A stretch of DNA of 64,000 nt from Rummeliibacillus suwonensis (lineage in GTDB: Bacteria > Bacillota > Bacilli > Bacillales_A > Planococcaceae): positions 1,499,661 through 1,563,660 of the forward strand of contig NZ_VCBL01000001.1 in the NCBI RefSeq assembly GCF_007896435.1. Reading direction: 5' to 3'. The notes under the pieces were generated by a model. The model did not search any database. It saw nothing but the letters and a program-made list of their open reading frames with translations, and was not told the DNA's origin. Positions 33,372 to 42,732 of the stretch are shown piece after piece. A program made the translations under genes and the position numbers. Position 1 is the stretch's first letter. The number at the start of each line of letters is the position of its first letter.

Positions 33372-34144
33372 TTTTTGTCCCCCACTAACATTGTTTGTTT
33401 TTCAAACCATTTGATTTTTTCTCGTAATTGCACAACTTCACCGACTAATACCATCGATGGATTGTGGAATTTTTCTTGCGTAACAAGATCATAAATGGTT
33501 TCTAATGTTCCTGTGATAGTACGTTGCTGTTTTGTTGTGCCCCATTCGATCACTGCTACAGGTGTAGTGGAACATTTGCCATTGTCCATCAGCTTTTGAC
33601 TAATATATTCAAGATTGCCAACACTCATATAAAAAGCGATCGTATCGATCCCATTTGCTAATGCCTGCCAATTTAAATGATCTTGTCCTTTTTCTTCACG
33701 ACCATGGCCTGTTACAATGGCAAAACTTGAAGCAAATTCTCTATGAGTAACTGGAATGCCTGCATAGGCTGGTGCCGCAATTCCCGCTGTAATACCCGGA
33801 ACAATTTCATAGTCAATACCATGTTCAACTAATACTTCGGCTTCTTCTGCTCCACGTCCAAAAACACATGGATCTCCACCTTTTAAGCGTGTAACCATTT
33901 TGCCTTCTAAAGCCTTTTGAACGAGTAATTCATGAATTTGTTCTTGGATCAGGTGATGCTTGCCAGGGGATTTTCCACAGTAAATCAGCTCTGCTCCTTC
34001 TTTTGCCTGTTCTAATAGAGCGGGATTGACAAGACGATCATAGGCAATAACATCTGCCTTCTGTATACATTCTAATCCATAAACAGTGATCAGCTTGGGA
34101 TCACCAGGACCTGCTCCAACTAAATATACTTTTCCTGGAGTCAT
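33368..34144 (-). CDS. cobA: Uroporphyrinogen-III C-methyltransferase (SUMT)
   Basis: A 258-aa enzyme that adds methyl groups at C2 and C7 of uroporphyrinogen III from S-adenosylmethionine to give precorrin-2. Family motifs are VYLVGAGPGDPKLITV at the N-terminus, the RLKGGDPCVFGRGAEEAE loop and PGITAGIAAPAYAGIPVTHR. It is the stand-alone methyltransferase, equal to the C-terminal part of CysG, and corresponds to cysG(A) of the B. megaterium operon. It overlaps both neighbours by 4 bases. The name cobA is also used for an unrelated adenosyltransferase, which here is btuR. Precorrin-2 from this enzyme can also feed siroheme. Confidence 0.94.
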   Translation of the reverse strand: MTPGKVYLVGAGPGDPKLITVYGLECIQKADVIAYDRLVNPALLEQAKEGAELIYCGKSPGKHHLIQEQIHELLVQKALEGKMVTRLKGGDPCVFGRGAEEAEVLVEHGIDYEIVPGITAGIAAPAYAGIPVTHREFASSFAIVTGHGREEKGQDHLNWQALANGIDTIAFYMSVGNLEYISQKLMDNGKCSTTPVAVIEWGTTKQQRTITGTLETIYDLVTQEKFHNPSMVLVGEVVQLREKIKWFEKQTMLVGDKK

Positions 34145-34782
34145 TGAATCGTCCCCTTTTTCAATAATTTCTTCAATAGTTGATCGCGTTCTTCTATCTG
34201 TTTTGCTTTAGTTAGCGTTAAAAATTTTGAATCTAGTAATGCGGACAAAAGGACACTTTTCAATTCGGCATCTGTTATTTCATCAATAATTTGACGTCTT
34301 GCTTGTTGTAAAAATAAAACGTAGTCTTCATAAGTTTCATCATATTGTGTTTCTAACTCTTTCTTGATTTTTTGAGCAAGTTTTGGATTGGCACCAGATG
34401 TAGAAACAGCGATGGCTAATGGTCCCCGACGAACGACAGATGGAACGATAAATTGACTTAGATCTTCCCGATCGACAACATTACAAAGTTGATGCGGATG
34501 AACAGATTGAGCTACGAATTCATTGATTTCAGAACAATTGGTGGCAGCAATGATCAAAAATGCACGATCTAGGTCATCTGGTGCAAATGTTTTCTTTCTC
34601 CATTCAATCGATTTTTCTTCCACTAATCTTTGAAGCTTTGGTGACAATTCTGGGCTCACTATTGTTATTTGAGCCTGTGCTTTTAACAGGCTAGTAACTT
34701 TACGTGTAGCCACTGACCCACCACCAACAACTACAACAGGCCGATCTGTTATGTTCAGCATGATTGGATAATAATTACCCAT
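34141..34782 (-). CDS. Precorrin-2 dehydrogenase (SirC/CysG N-terminal type)
   Basis: A 213-aa NAD-dependent enzyme that oxidises precorrin-2 to sirohydrochlorin (factor II), the substrate for cobalt insertion. The N-terminal Rossmann motif VVVVGGGSVATRKVTSLL is clear, followed by ITIVSPELSP and a later VVRRGPLAIAVSTSGANPKLA. A helical tail completes it. Because corrin synthesis here uses the early-cobalt route, this step is needed before CbiX acts. The protein has no ferrochelatase function that I can demonstrate; Met8-type enzymes can also chelate metal. It lies between cbiA and the methyltransferase gene, overlapping both (8 and 4 bases). Confidence 0.92.
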   Translation of the reverse strand: MGNYYPIMLNITDRPVVVVGGGSVATRKVTSLLKAQAQITIVSPELSPKLQRLVEEKSIEWRKKTFAPDDLDRAFLIIAATNCSEINEFVAQSVHPHQLCNVVDREDLSQFIVPSVVRRGPLAIAVSTSGANPKLAQKIKKELETQYDETYEDYVLFLQQARRQIIDEITDAELKSVLLSALLDSKFLTLTKAKQIEERDQLLKKLLKKGTIQ

Positions 34783-36163
34783 TTGTATTCACAACTTTCT
34801 TCTGGTAGTTTTTACATTGTTCGATCCATTGAGCAGCTAGTTGTGGGTTAGAAGCAAAATGAAAATGCGTATAGCCTGCGATTAAATTTTCATGCCTATA
34901 GCCTTCTCCTTGTTTTTTGAAGCGGCTTTTTGTTTCATAGGCATAATGAATATTTTCCGGTTTTGAATAAGTAGAATAATGGAATTCATGACCCTTTGCC
35001 TCTTGATCTTCCTTGATTAAAAAGTTTCCTTTTGTACCGAAGATTTCACGATATCCCAATGCAGCCCGCTTTGTTTGCATTTGTATCGTCCCCGGGATAC
35101 ACCCAACCATTTCAAAGCGCTTGCCATCTGTTGTGAAGATAGCCTCCGTTAAAAACATAAAACCTCCGCATTCCGCTAATGTTGGAATTCCTTTTGCTAT
35201 CGCTTGTTGTATAGATTTCTTTACATCCGTTTGTTGTGCAAGCTGCTGCGCAAATTCTTCAGGGAAGCCTCCTCCAACATAGAGACCATCTGCATCAGCG
35301 GGTACTTCTTCACCATTTAATGGAGCAAAATACTCGATTGCCGCCCCGTTCGCTTGAAGTAATTCGATATTTTCTTCATAGTAAAAATTAAAGGCAGCAT
35401 CTTTCGCGACAGCAATTTTCACCTGCTGATCCTTTTGAACATCAAAAATACTTGACTGAGTAGCAGAAAGTTCAGGAGCCATCGATAACTCATAAATTTT
35501 TTCTAGATCAACAGTTGCACGGATTAAATCTCCCAACTGTTGAAAAAATGGTTGTAATTCACCGCGTTCAATTGCTGGAATAAGTCCTAAATGTCTACTT
35601 GGCATTTCGATGTTTTGTTCTTTTTTTAAATAGCCGACGACTGGAATTCCACATTCTTGTTCCACCGCGGCTTTTACGATTTTATAATGTCCTTCACTTC
35701 CAACCTGATTCGCAATGACAGCGACTACATGGACCTTCGCATTGAAGAGTTGAAAACCTTTGACAATGGCCGCTACACTACGAGCCATGCTTGCGCAATT
35801 CACAATAAGTAATATAGGACTTTTCGTTAAGATGCTGATTTCAGCTGTGGAACCTCGATCTTCTAATGGAGATTTTCCATCATAGAGCCCCATTACACCT
35901 TCAATAATGGAAATATCTGCATCTCGACTATTTCGTTCTAGGATGTCTACGACCGTTTTTTCATCAAACATCCAGCTATCTAAATTGCGAGAAGGTCTAC
36001 CTGTAACTGCTGTATGGAATGTAGGATCAATATAATCGGGTCCACATTTGAATCCCTGAACTCGAAGGCCTTTTTGCTGTAAGGCAGCCATGAGCCCAAT
36101 CGTAAAGGTTGTTTTGCCGACACCACTACCAGTACCGGCGATGACTAGTCTATTTGCTGACAT
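34775..36163 (-). CDS. cbiA: Cobyrinic acid a,c-diamide synthase
   Basis: A 462-aa glutamine-dependent amidase that converts cobyrinic acid to its a,c-diamide. The N-terminal P-loop is AGTGSGVGKTTFTIGLM, with the switch region GFKCGPDYIDPTFH and EGVMGLYDG. The amidotransferase domain has its nucleophile Cys in TLAECGGFMFL and a late His in YTHFHFASNP. AGGAGG lies eight bases before the ATG, at 36171-36176. Directly upstream of that ribosome site is a structured repeat (R4) that separates cbiA from cbiG, the only sizeable gap within the operon. The reading frame is complete, so cbiA should still be translated if transcription passes through the repeat. Confidence 0.95.
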   Translation of the reverse strand: MSANRLVIAGTGSGVGKTTFTIGLMAALQQKGLRVQGFKCGPDYIDPTFHTAVTGRPSRNLDSWMFDEKTVVDILERNSRDADISIIEGVMGLYDGKSPLEDRGSTAEISILTKSPILLIVNCASMARSVAAIVKGFQLFNAKVHVVAVIANQVGSEGHYKIVKAAVEQECGIPVVGYLKKEQNIEMPSRHLGLIPAIERGELQPFFQQLGDLIRATVDLEKIYELSMAPELSATQSSIFDVQKDQQVKIAVAKDAAFNFYYEENIELLQANGAAIEYFAPLNGEEVPADADGLYVGGGFPEEFAQQLAQQTDVKKSIQQAIAKGIPTLAECGGFMFLTEAIFTTDGKRFEMVGCIPGTIQMQTKRAALGYREIFGTKGNFLIKEDQEAKGHEFHYSTYSKPENIHYAYETKSRFKKQGEGYRHENLIAGYTHFHFASNPQLAAQWIEQCKNYQKKVVNTNG

Positions 36164-36176
36164 CTATTTTCCTCCT

Positions 36177-36391
36177 ATCCCTGCTTTAACGGGCAATAAG
36201 ATCCCCATCTCAAGATTTAAAAAGAAACGAGAAAGATAGATGGAAGATCAACTGCCGCATGTGTCCGATTGGTTCGGGCCAACAAGATGTTGGTCCCTCA
36301 GGTGTTGCCACAGGACGTGGCGCTTTTCACCTGAGTTCTTCTATTTCAGTAGAGGAAGAAGAAAATCCCACTGATGAAAGTTTCACTTTAT
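36177..36391 (-). repeat. Structured repeat family, copy R4, inside the cobalamin operon
   Basis: On the minus strand it begins ATAAAGTGAAAC at the cbiG stop codon and ends immediately before the AGGAGG of cbiA. The stems GCCAC/GTGGC, CCAACA/TGTTGG and CATCT/AGATG are kept; the end hairpin is mutated (CCCG to CCCT..CAGG-like changes). Its orientation is the same as the operon, so it would be present in the cob mRNA. Confidence 0.82.
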
Positions 36392-37503
36392 CGTATCAAT
36401 GCAACAGATATCGTCGTATTGCCTGATTTTTTCTTGACGAGCTCTAGATCTTCTGCACCAGTATAAATTCTGACGGCAGGCTCACTGACACCGTAGACAC
36501 CTGTATATTTAAATACGGTGGCAGAAGGCGCCTCGATTTTCTGAGCATTCAATTGTTCTGGTTGATAATAGACAAATTCCCACCCATGTTTCGATGCAAC
36601 CTGTAAAAAGCCTTCTTCATCTTTTTTTAAATCGATGGTACAAAGTGCTCTTACGCTTTTGACGGAAATTTGAAGTTCCTCTAATGTTTCTTGAATAACT
36701 TGTTCAATTTCTTCAGCAGAAGTCCCACGATTGCATCCCATGCCAATGACCACATTTTTAGGCCGATAAAGTACACCATTTTCAAGAATTTGTTCCTCTT
36801 GTTTGGTTAAAATACGGTGTGTAATCACAAGTGCTGCATCTGGTTTTGCCTCGATCGCTTGTTGAATGGTTGGATAGATTTTTAAATGATCAGGCATAGG
36901 GCTTTCTAAATGCCACCAATTGGTTTCACCAGATTCCTGAACGATTGCCACATGTTCTTCATTGACGACAGATGCACTAACGGGTGTTAGTTTTTCTGGT
37001 GAATCCCACTCCCAACCAAAACGTGAACCAAACAAATCAACAGGTATTGTTTTTTGCACATCAGAGGCAGTTGTAATAATCGCACGTGCATTCAAAACAT
37101 GAGCGACCTCACGCGTTAATTGGTTGGCACCGCCAAGATGTCCGGAAAGTACACTAATGACATTTTCTCCACGATCATCTATTACAACAACAGCAGGGTC
37201 CTTTTTCTTATCTTTTAAAATAGGAGCGATCATTCGAACTACTGCACCAAGTGAAATGATTAGGATAATCCCTTTATACTGTTTGAAAAGAGTCGGAAGA
37301 AGTATTCGAACACTTCCTGAAAACAATTGAATCTGTTTTGTTTCTTCATCGCCTTGTTCAAACTTACTCATATAATACACATCTGAATGAATAAAAGAAT
37401 GCAAATTTCGCGCAAGTTGTACACCATGCTTCGTAATGGCTACAATGGCATATGGATTTTGTTGGTTGACTTCTGGTTGAATCCCTTCTTGTAATTCAAT
37501 CAT
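36388..37503 (-). CDS. cbiG: Cobalt-precorrin-5A hydrolase
   Basis: A 371-aa enzyme that opens the delta-lactone of cobalt-precorrin-5A and releases acetaldehyde. It has the expected three parts: the N-terminal domain (YAIVAITKHGVQLARNL), a central domain with the strictly conserved DDRGENVISVLSGHLGGANQL, and a C-terminal domain with GMGCNRGTSAEEIEQ. All conserved blocks are intact. It overlaps cbiF by 4 bases. The TAA stop at 36388-36390 is the first part of repeat R4, so the original stop context may have been altered by that insertion; the ending SVALIR is the natural C-terminus as far as can be judged. Confidence 0.94.
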   Translation of the reverse strand: MIELQEGIQPEVNQQNPYAIVAITKHGVQLARNLHSFIHSDVYYMSKFEQGDEETKQIQLFSGSVRILLPTLFKQYKGIILIISLGAVVRMIAPILKDKKKDPAVVVIDDRGENVISVLSGHLGGANQLTREVAHVLNARAIITTASDVQKTIPVDLFGSRFGWEWDSPEKLTPVSASVVNEEHVAIVQESGETNWWHLESPMPDHLKIYPTIQQAIEAKPDAALVITHRILTKQEEQILENGVLYRPKNVVIGMGCNRGTSAEEIEQVIQETLEELQISVKSVRALCTIDLKKDEEGFLQVASKHGWEFVYYQPEQLNAQKIEAPSATVFKYTGVYGVSEPAVRIYTGAEDLELVKKKSGNTTISVALIR

Positions 37504-38285
37504 TGTGGTTTCACACCTTTTCTAAATCCATGCGTAAATGTAGCATCATATAATTTGGAACGATATTCATCTTTGTCATATATATTTGGATCTAAAGCCC
37601 AACCGGCTAGGATCATCGCATGTTTTCGAATCCCGTTCTTACGCATATCTTCATCTAAATTTGCTAAAGTTGTCCGAACGATTTTTTGATCTGGCCATGA
37701 GGCTCTTTGGACGACCGCAACAGGTGTGTCATCCGACCAACCGGCAGCTTGAAGCTCTTTGACAATTTTTTTCGTTAATGTAGCACTTAAAAATAATGCG
37801 ATTGTACAATGGTGACTTGCTAAATCCCGTAGTTTTTCGAATTCTGGTACAGGTGTACGACCTTCAGCTCGAGTCAAGATCAATGTTTGTGTTAAATCTG
37901 GAATCGTCAGTTCAGCTCCAACAGCCGCTGCAGATGCGAACACAGAGCTAACACCTGGAATGATTTCCACTTCAATACCAGCCCTTTTCAATAAGGCCAT
38001 TTGTTCCATAATCGCTCCATACATCGCAGGATCTCCCGTATGGATACGTGCAACTGATTTGCCAGCATTGACACGATCAATAATGGCTTCAACCATTTCT
38101 TCTAAGTGCATACCTGCCGTTTTTAACACTTCTGCCTCAGGTTTTGCTTTGGCGATCAATTCCTCATTTACGAGAGAATCTGTGTACATCACAACATCAG
38201 CAGTTTGTAAAATTTGCAACCCTTTTACCGTGATTAAGTCGGGATCACCAGGTCCTGCTCCAACGATATAAATCTTCTTCATCAT
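37500..38285 (-). CDS. cbiF: Cobalt-precorrin-4 C11-methyltransferase
   Basis: A 261-aa SAM-dependent corrinoid methyltransferase that methylates C11. The N-terminal KIYIVGAGPGDPDLITVKGL, the ARIHTGDPAMYGAIMEQMA loop (CbiF-specific) and the PGVSSVFASAAAVGAELTIP segment identify the family. It overlaps cbiL and cbiG by 4 bases each, so the three are likely translated in concert. CobM is the late-cobalt counterpart; the presence of cbiG, cbiD and cbiX points to the anaerobic, cobalt-early version. Length and motifs are standard. Confidence 0.94.
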   Translation of the reverse strand: MMKKIYIVGAGPGDPDLITVKGLQILQTADVVMYTDSLVNEELIAKAKPEAEVLKTAGMHLEEMVEAIIDRVNAGKSVARIHTGDPAMYGAIMEQMALLKRAGIEVEIIPGVSSVFASAAAVGAELTIPDLTQTLILTRAEGRTPVPEFEKLRDLASHHCTIALFLSATLTKKIVKELQAAGWSDDTPVAVVQRASWPDQKIVRTTLANLDEDMRKNGIRKHAMILAGWALDPNIYDKDEYRSKLYDATFTHGFRKGVKPQ

Positions 38286-38989
38286 TTACGCACCACCATT
38301 AATGTTAAATATTCTAAATCTGCCCCTTCTAGTTCATCTATTGACCAAATCACTTCTTCCTCAGAAGTAACTTTGGTTACAACAGAAGCTTTGTCGAGTA
38401 AATTCAAATCTCCCAATACTTCAATCATCAAATCGATCACTTTTGCCACTTTGATAAAAACAACGGCATCATGATCTTCAATGGCTTTACGCATCACATC
38501 ATATTCATCGGTAGCAGGTATAATCGCTACATGATCATCGCCATCCGCCAATGCAATACCAAGGCGCGAAGCCGAGCCGTTAAAACTAGAGATACCAGGA
38601 ACAGTTTTGACTATGATCTCAGGGTGAAGTTCTTGCATCAGTTTCATCATATGGATGAATGTACTATACAAAAGGGGGTCGCCTTCTGTTACAAAAGCAA
38701 CATCTTTTCCTTCTTGTAATTTGTCATAAACAATTTCAATGGTTTTACGCCATTCAGCATCTAAAATCGCTTGATCTTTTGTCATTGGAAAAACGAGTCC
38801 AAGCATCTCTTTTTCGCCTGGTCGTATGTATACATCTACAATGCGCTGCGCATAACTTTTACTGCCTTTTCTTTTTCTTGGGTACGCAATGACTGGCGTT
38901 TCTTGAATAACACGAAAAGCCTTTACTGTGATGAGTTCTGGATCTCCCGGACCTACACCAAGACCATATAAAGTACCAATATTAGTCAT
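38282..38989 (-). CDS. cbiL: Cobalt-precorrin-2 C20-methyltransferase
   Basis: A 235-aa methyltransferase that methylates C20 of cobalt-sirohydrochlorin. Motifs are [18 protein letters not shown], the [15 protein letters not shown] loop typical of CbiL/CobI, and [17 protein letters not shown]. Its start overlaps the end of cbiET by 8 bases and its end overlaps cbiF by 4. AAGGAAG precedes the ATG. Both neighbours and length agree with CbiL. Confidence 0.94.
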   Translation of the reverse strand: MTNIGTLYGLGVGPGDPELITVKAFRVIQETPVIAYPRKRKGSKSYAQRIVDVYIRPGEKEMLGLVFPMTKDQAILDAEWRKTIEIVYDKLQEGKDVAFVTEGDPLLYSTFIHMMKLMQELHPEIIVKTVPGISSFNGSASRLGIALADGDDHVAIIPATDEYDVMRKAIEDHDAVVFIKVAKVIDLMIEVLGDLNLLDKASVVTKVTSEEEVIWSIDELEGADLEYLTLMVVRK

Positions 38990-40202
38990 TGATTTCTTCC
39001 TTTCTAGTAGCTGTTATAATATAAATAGGGTTAAGTGGTGTAAAGCGGTTCATCCCTAAAATCGGCTTATTGTGTGCTAACTGTGCATGTAGAATGCTCG
39101 TATGAAAATTCAATTCTTTGAAACATTCAATTGCTTTATATAAATTTTCGATCGTTGCAGCATTTAGGACAATTCGTCCACCATCCTTTAATCGATCACA
39201 ACAAACATTCAGAAGGTCTGTCATATTTCCTCCCGTTCCTCCGATAAAGATAGCATCTGGATTCGGAAAAGTTTCTAAACCTTCTGGTGCTTTGCCATGA
39301 ATGGCTGTAAGATCTGTTCGGAATTTATGTTGATTTTCAATGCAATTAGCTAAGTCACCTTCGTTTTTCTCAATGGCGAAAACTTGCCCATCACGTGCGA
39401 TTCTCGCAGCTTCTATTGCTACTGAACCCGTGCATGTTCCGATATCCCACATAATACTGTCTCTTTGTAATTGCAAAGCTTGTAAACTCAATACACGAAT
39501 TTCCTTTTTTGTAATCAAACCTTTATCGGGTCGTCTTTGCGAAAATTCATCATCTGGGATTCCGAGTGTCCATTTGGGTGATGGCGCTATTCTTTTTAAA
39601 ATAACGACATTTAAAGGTGAAAAATCACTGTTTTTCATTTCTTCTAAGGAGTACCAGCCCGTTTTTTCATCATTTCCTTGCAAATTTTCTGCGACGAATG
39701 CTTTATATTCCGTCATTCCAAATTGTAGCAAATACTTGGCGATCGTACTTGGGTTATTTTCTGAGTCTGTTAAAATCGCAATCTTATCATAGCCTTCGAT
39801 TTTTTGAACTAAGCCTTTCATTGAACGGCCATGGACACTTGTAATATAAGCGTCTTGCCAACTTTCTCCTATTCTTGAGAAGGCTAACTGAATGGAACTC
39901 AGATATGGATATACTTCTATCTTTATTTTTTTGGATAAATACCCACCAAGTCCATAGAATAATGGGTCTCCTGATGCTAAAATAACCATATTTCTCGTAT
40001 CATTTTGAATGGTTTCCACTAATTTTTTTAAGCCGCTTTTAACAACAAGCTTTTCACCTTTATAATAAGGAAAAAACGCTAATAATCTTTCGCCACCGAT
40101 CAGCACATCACTTTCCTCAATCCACTTTATATACTGTGGTAATAAACTTGCTTGTCCGTTGTCACCTATTCCAATCAACTTAATCGATTGTGTCAATTTC
40201 AT
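38982..40202 (-). CDS. cbiET: Fused precorrin methyltransferase/decarboxylase CbiET
   Basis: A 406-aa fusion. The N-terminal half (about 1-205) is CbiE, a tetrapyrrole methylase that acts at C5 ([29 protein letters not shown]). The C-terminal half (about 215-400) is CbiT, a class I SAM methyltransferase that acts at C15 and decarboxylates the C12 acetate ([32 protein letters not shown]). The same fusion occurs in B. megaterium and resembles CobL of the aerobic route. It overlaps the end of cbiD by 23 bases; GGAAGGG precedes the ATG. Both catalytic halves look complete. Confidence 0.94.
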   Translation of the reverse strand: MKLTQSIKLIGIGDNGQASLLPQYIKWIEESDVLIGGERLLAFFPYYKGEKLVVKSGLKKLVETIQNDTRNMVILASGDPLFYGLGGYLSKKIKIEVYPYLSSIQLAFSRIGESWQDAYITSVHGRSMKGLVQKIEGYDKIAILTDSENNPSTIAKYLLQFGMTEYKAFVAENLQGNDEKTGWYSLEEMKNSDFSPLNVVILKRIAPSPKWTLGIPDDEFSQRRPDKGLITKKEIRVLSLQALQLQRDSIMWDIGTCTGSVAIEAARIARDGQVFAIEKNEGDLANCIENQHKFRTDLTAIHGKAPEGLETFPNPDAIFIGGTGGNMTDLLNVCCDRLKDGGRIVLNAATIENLYKAIECFKELNFHTSILHAQLAHNKPILGMNRFTPLNPIYIITATRKEEIND

Positions 40203-41292
40203 CAGCCCTTCCTAATAATTCACCCTTCATCGAATAGATAGCCGTATCCATCACAAGTCCACCTTCTACATGTTTCAAAGAAGAAATGCAGCATGCCTCA
40301 CACAAATGATCAAAAAAATTCCGATTGCCAGTTTCTATCATAATCTCGCCAACATGAGATGCCGTATTCGCTGCTAAAACTTCATTTACAACTTCATCTG
40401 ACGCCTCGACATCTTTCGCTAACTGTGCTAGAAATTCGAAGTTGATCGGTGCACTTTTTGAATGTACCATCATGACGCCTTGAGCAACCTTAGAAAATTT
40501 GCCCATCATTCCTACTAATGAAACTCTTTTGATCCCTTTCAGTTTACAATGCTTGATCGCAAATCCAACAAAGTCTCCCATTTCAATAAACGCTTCTTCA
40601 GGAAGCCCTTCATATTGTTTCATGGCATAACGTTCGCTTCTGCCTCCTGTTGTTAAGACGACATGATCATTCCCCGTTGCATGTGCAACGCTAATCGCTT
40701 CCACAACACTTGCTCTATAGGCAGAACTTGAAAAAGGGACTACTGTTCCACGAGTACCTAAAATAGAAATACCACCAATAATACCAAGTCGACCATTTAA
40801 TGTGTTTTTGGCGATTTCTTCTCCATCAGGAACAGAGATCACCACTTTTACGCCACGTTTCACGTTAAATTCGGATAAGGTTTCTTCGATGGTTGAATAG
40901 AGCATTTTACGAGGTACGGGGTTAATCGCTGCTTCACCAATTGCCACTGGAAGACCTGGTTTTGTCACTCGTCCGACACCAACACCGCCATCTAAGGTGA
41001 TCCCTAACTCATGTTGCCAACTTACAGTGGAAACGATGGTTGCTCCATGAGTTGCATCTGGATCATCGCCTCCATCTTTGATCGTTTCACAACTGACAGC
41101 ATCATTGGTAAATAAGTTTTTTTCGATCGTAAAAGTTGCATCTCTTCCAATCGGCAAATGAATCGTAGCCGTTTCTTGTGCCTCACCAGTGATGAGTGCC
41201 GTTAATGCCGCTTTCGTTGCAGCTGTCGCACAAGCGCCTGTTGTGTAGCCATGACGCATTTGCGATGGATCTTTTTTATTTTTCTTTTGCAT
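40180..41292 (-). CDS. cbiD: Cobalt-precorrin-5B C1-methyltransferase
   Basis: A 370-aa enzyme of the CbiD family, which methylates C1 and is a hallmark of the anaerobic pathway. The start [18 protein letters not shown] is the family signature. Further conserved blocks are [40 protein letters not shown] and the [10 protein letters not shown] segment. The ATG has no obvious Shine-Dalgarno sequence; it lies only 11 bases after the cbiC stop, so it probably relies on translational coupling. The protein is complete. Confidence 0.95.
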   Translation of the reverse strand: MQKKNKKDPSQMRHGYTTGACATAATKAALTALITGEAQETATIHLPIGRDATFTIEKNLFTNDAVSCETIKDGGDDPDATHGATIVSTVSWQHELGITLDGGVGVGRVTKPGLPVAIGEAAINPVPRKMLYSTIEETLSEFNVKRGVKVVISVPDGEEIAKNTLNGRLGIIGGISILGTRGTVVPFSSSAYRASVVEAISVAHATGNDHVVLTTGGRSERYAMKQYEGLPEEAFIEMGDFVGFAIKHCKLKGIKRVSLVGMMGKFSKVAQGVMMVHSKSAPINFEFLAQLAKDVEASDEVVNEVLAANTASHVGEIMIETGNRNFFDHLCEACCISSLKHVEGGLVMDTAIYSMKGELLGRADEIDTID

Positions 41293-41303
41293 TTAGAATC
41301 GTT

Positions 41304-41954
41304 TTACACTTGATCAGCTAAAATGGAAATAGCATTTAAGGCAGCTACAGTAACTGTGCTACCACCCTTACGTCCAATATTCGTGATATATGGGACTTCT
41401 GTTACTTTAGCCAATTCTTCCTTGGATTCCGCGGCTGAAACGAAGCCAACAGGCATACCAATGATTAAATCTGGTTTTGCTTCGCCCTCTTGGATCAATC
41501 GAATAAGTTCTAATAATGCTGTTGGGGCATTTCCAATAGCGTAAATGCCTCCTTCATGCAACTTTGCGGCTTTTCGCATAGACATGATGGCACGGGTCAC
41601 GCCAGCTTCTTTTGCCGCTTTTGCAACATCTGGATCAGAAATATAACAGTGAACGTCACCACCATATTTTTGGAATCGTTTATGCCCCGTTCCTACTTCT
41701 ACCATTTGGACATCTGCAATAACAGGTTTGCCGGCACGAATGGCTTGAATTCCCGCTTCAATAGCTTCAGGCCGAATAATGACACTTCTCCCTAAATCGA
41801 AATCTGCGGATGCATGAATAATACGGCGTACTACTTTCCATTCGTTTTCTGTAAAATCATGAGGACCATATTCTTCCGCAATCGTTGCAAAACTATGGTC
41901 ATAAATTTTATTAGGGTCAACAGTAACTGGTTTAAAATCTGATTTAGAATTCAT
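41304..41954 (-). CDS. cbiC: Cobalt-precorrin-8 methylmutase
   Basis: A 216-aa mutase that moves the C11 methyl to C12 to give cobyrinate. Landmarks are FDLGRSVIIRPEAIEAGIQA near residue 50 (with the conserved Arg-rich stretch), VQMVEVGTGHKRF, and GNAPTALLELIRL followed by IIGMPVGFVSAAESK. The expected active-site His is seen in VRRIIHASADFD. The ATG at 41954 is chosen over longer in-frame starts because GGAGG lies six bases upstream within the last codons of cbiJ; cbiJ stops two bases before it. Length then matches the family well. Confidence 0.94.
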   Translation of the reverse strand: MNSKSDFKPVTVDPNKIYDHSFATIAEEYGPHDFTENEWKVVRRIIHASADFDLGRSVIIRPEAIEAGIQAIRAGKPVIADVQMVEVGTGHKRFQKYGGDVHCYISDPDVAKAAKEAGVTRAIMSMRKAAKLHEGGIYAIGNAPTALLELIRLIQEGEAKPDLIIGMPVGFVSAAESKEELAKVTEVPYITNIGRKGGSTVTVAALNAISILADQV

Positions 41955-41955
41955 G

Positions 41956-42732
41956 TTATTCCTCCTCGCTTTCCCATTTTGAAGATAACTCTTCGATAAC
42001 ACCTTCAAAATCAGAATGCATATTTTCATATTTTACTTTTGGTCTTGCTATCATGATTGTTTCAATGCCACACTCGAATGCGGCCTCCAATTTCTCATCA
42101 ACAGAACCGACCTTGCCGCTTTCCTTTGTGATCATCAATGTGACATTGTATTGATGAATAAGTGCTATATTCAACTCTTTTGAAAAAGGTCCTTGCATAG
42201 CGATAATATCTTTTTGCGCTACCCCTAATGCCTGACATTTTTCCATATTATCAACTCTCGGCAGCATACGAGCAAGCACACGAGTATTTTCTAATCCTAA
42301 TAAATATTTGGTGAAAATGCCGAGCGTTTTACTACCTGTCGTTAACATGATGACACCGCGTTTTTTGGCAGCAAGTGCTGCTGCCTCCTCATAGTCTTGA
42401 ACGACAGTGACTAAAGGATGCGTGAAACTTTGACTTGCTCTTTCATAACGGATATAAGGAATTTTAGCTATTGAAGCTGCAGCTAAAGCGTTTTTGGAAG
42501 CCTCTTCAGCAAATGGGTGACTCGCATCAACAATTGCTTGTAAATGATGATCCTTGATAAATTGTGCCATTTGCTCCGCCGTTAAGCGTCCAACATTTGT
42601 GCTAATACCAGCCTCCCTTAAACTTTTGGCTGCTGTTTCTGTTACAACCGTTGCGATCACCTTCCAGCCGCTTTCTTCGATTTTGATGGCCAGTTCCCTT
42701 GCATCGCTTGTACCAGCTAACATGAAAATCAT
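41956..42732 (-). CDS. cbiJ: Cobalt-precorrin-6A reductase
   Basis: A 258-aa NAD(P)H-dependent reductase of cobalt-precorrin-6A. It begins MIFMLAGTSDARELAIKI, the family's nucleotide-binding start, followed by IVDASHPFAEEASKNAL and MLTTGSKTLGIF. A later block MQGPFSKELNIALI and the TKESGKVGS motif also fit CbiJ/CobK. It overlaps the end of cbiX by 4 bases. The alternative first Met (four residues in) is possible but makes little difference. Confidence 0.93.
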   Translation of the reverse strand: MIFMLAGTSDARELAIKIEESGWKVIATVVTETAAKSLREAGISTNVGRLTAEQMAQFIKDHHLQAIVDASHPFAEEASKNALAAASIAKIPYIRYERASQSFTHPLVTVVQDYEEAAALAAKKRGVIMLTTGSKTLGIFTKYLLGLENTRVLARMLPRVDNMEKCQALGVAQKDIIAMQGPFSKELNIALIHQYNVTLMITKESGKVGSVDEKLEAAFECGIETIMIARPKVKYENMHSDFEGVIEELSSKWESEEE

